From JACDBD01 sp050743385 (GTDB lineage Bacteria > Actinomycetota > Acidimicrobiia > IMCC26256 > JACDBD01): DNA of 6,118 nt. The notes below the pieces were generated by a model. It was not told where the DNA came from. It was given only the letters and a program-made list of their open reading frames with translations, and did no database searches. This document shows positions 5,941 through 6,118 of this stretch, in pieces. Location: NCBI GenBank assembly GCA_050743385.1, contig JBOGFJ010000164.1, forward strand, positions 1-6,118. Reading direction: 5' to 3'. A program made the translations under genes and the position numbers. The stretch's first letter is position 1. The number at the start of each line of letters is the position of its first letter.

Positions 5941-6118
5941 GGAGCTTGCGGGCACGGGCGCTACCGACCGCGAGGGCGGCGCCGGTGACCACGTCGAGCC
6001 CCATCTCCTGGGGCAGCGCTGCCAGCTGCTCGGGCAGCGGCGCCGGGGTGGTGCGCAGCTCGCGCCATCGGGTCGCCGCCCACCACGCCGCGGCCGCGGC
6101 TGCGAGTCGGGGTCGGCG
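5933..6118 (-). CDS. C-terminal end of an unidentified protein (convergent, partial)
   Basis: Read on the minus strand from the window edge, the frame is open for 61 codons and ends at a TGA (complement of 5933-5935), overlapping the last 8 bases of gene 6. About 54 of the 61 codons end in G or C, like the neighbouring genes. The visible peptide is Ala/Arg-rich: AAAAAAWWAATRWRELRTTP, then LPEQLAALPQEMGLDVVTG and finally AVGSARARKLLI. I do not recognise the family. The start lies beyond 6118. The alternative is that the gap after gene 6 is non-coding; the codon pattern and the stop placed at the convergent junction favour a real gene, with moderate confidence. Confidence 0.5.
   Translation of the reverse strand, partial: RRPRLAAAAAAWWAATRWRELRTTPAPLPEQLAALPQEMGLDVVTGAALAVGSARARKLLI

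Overview
The window is very GC-rich, with nearly every codon ending in G or C. It uses GTG (and probably CTG) starts and packs its genes with 4-base stop/start overlaps. This suggests a high-GC actinobacterium (Actinomycetota). An acidimicrobial-type lineage is possible, but nothing here fixes the taxonomy. No rRNA, tRNA, CRISPR array, insertion sequence or phage gene was seen.

Layout. (1) Bases 3-1532 hold the 3' part of a bifunctional gene: the C-terminal half of a GT-B glycosyltransferase (GT4 type) fused to a class I SAM methyltransferase. (2) Bases 1529-2482 encode a GT2 glycosyltransferase of the rhamnosyltransferase-like type. (3) Bases 2479-3384 encode a class I SAM methyltransferase that appears to start at a CTG codon. 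(4) Bases 3381-4235 encode a CmoB-like (Methyltransf_9/DUF1698-type) methyltransferase. These four genes are chained by 4-base overlaps (GTGA, CTGA, ATGA) and look like one translationally coupled operon. A 155-base gap (4236-4390) follows, with two overlapping, mutually exclusive potential hairpins and a strong ribosome binding site. (5) Bases 4391-5110 and (6) 5107-5940 are two more paralogues of gene 4, again joined by a GTGA overlap. (7) On the minus strand, 5933-6118, the C-terminal end of an unidentified gene converges on gene 6.

How the genes fit together: two sugar transferases and five methyltransferase domains (one fused, four free-standing) in about 6 kb look like part of a locus that assembles and O-methylates a surface polysaccharide, a glycolipid or a secreted glycoconjugate. 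The glycosyltransferases would add nucleotide-activated sugars and the methyltransferases would decorate or cap them. That pathway is inferred from family membership and context; no substrate can be read from the sequence.

The most notable points are the three tandem CmoB-like paralogues with a diverged SAM motif in the last copy, the CTG start, the glycosyltransferase-methyltransferase fusion whose tail appears to read through a hairpin, and the possible alternative RNA structures before gene 5.
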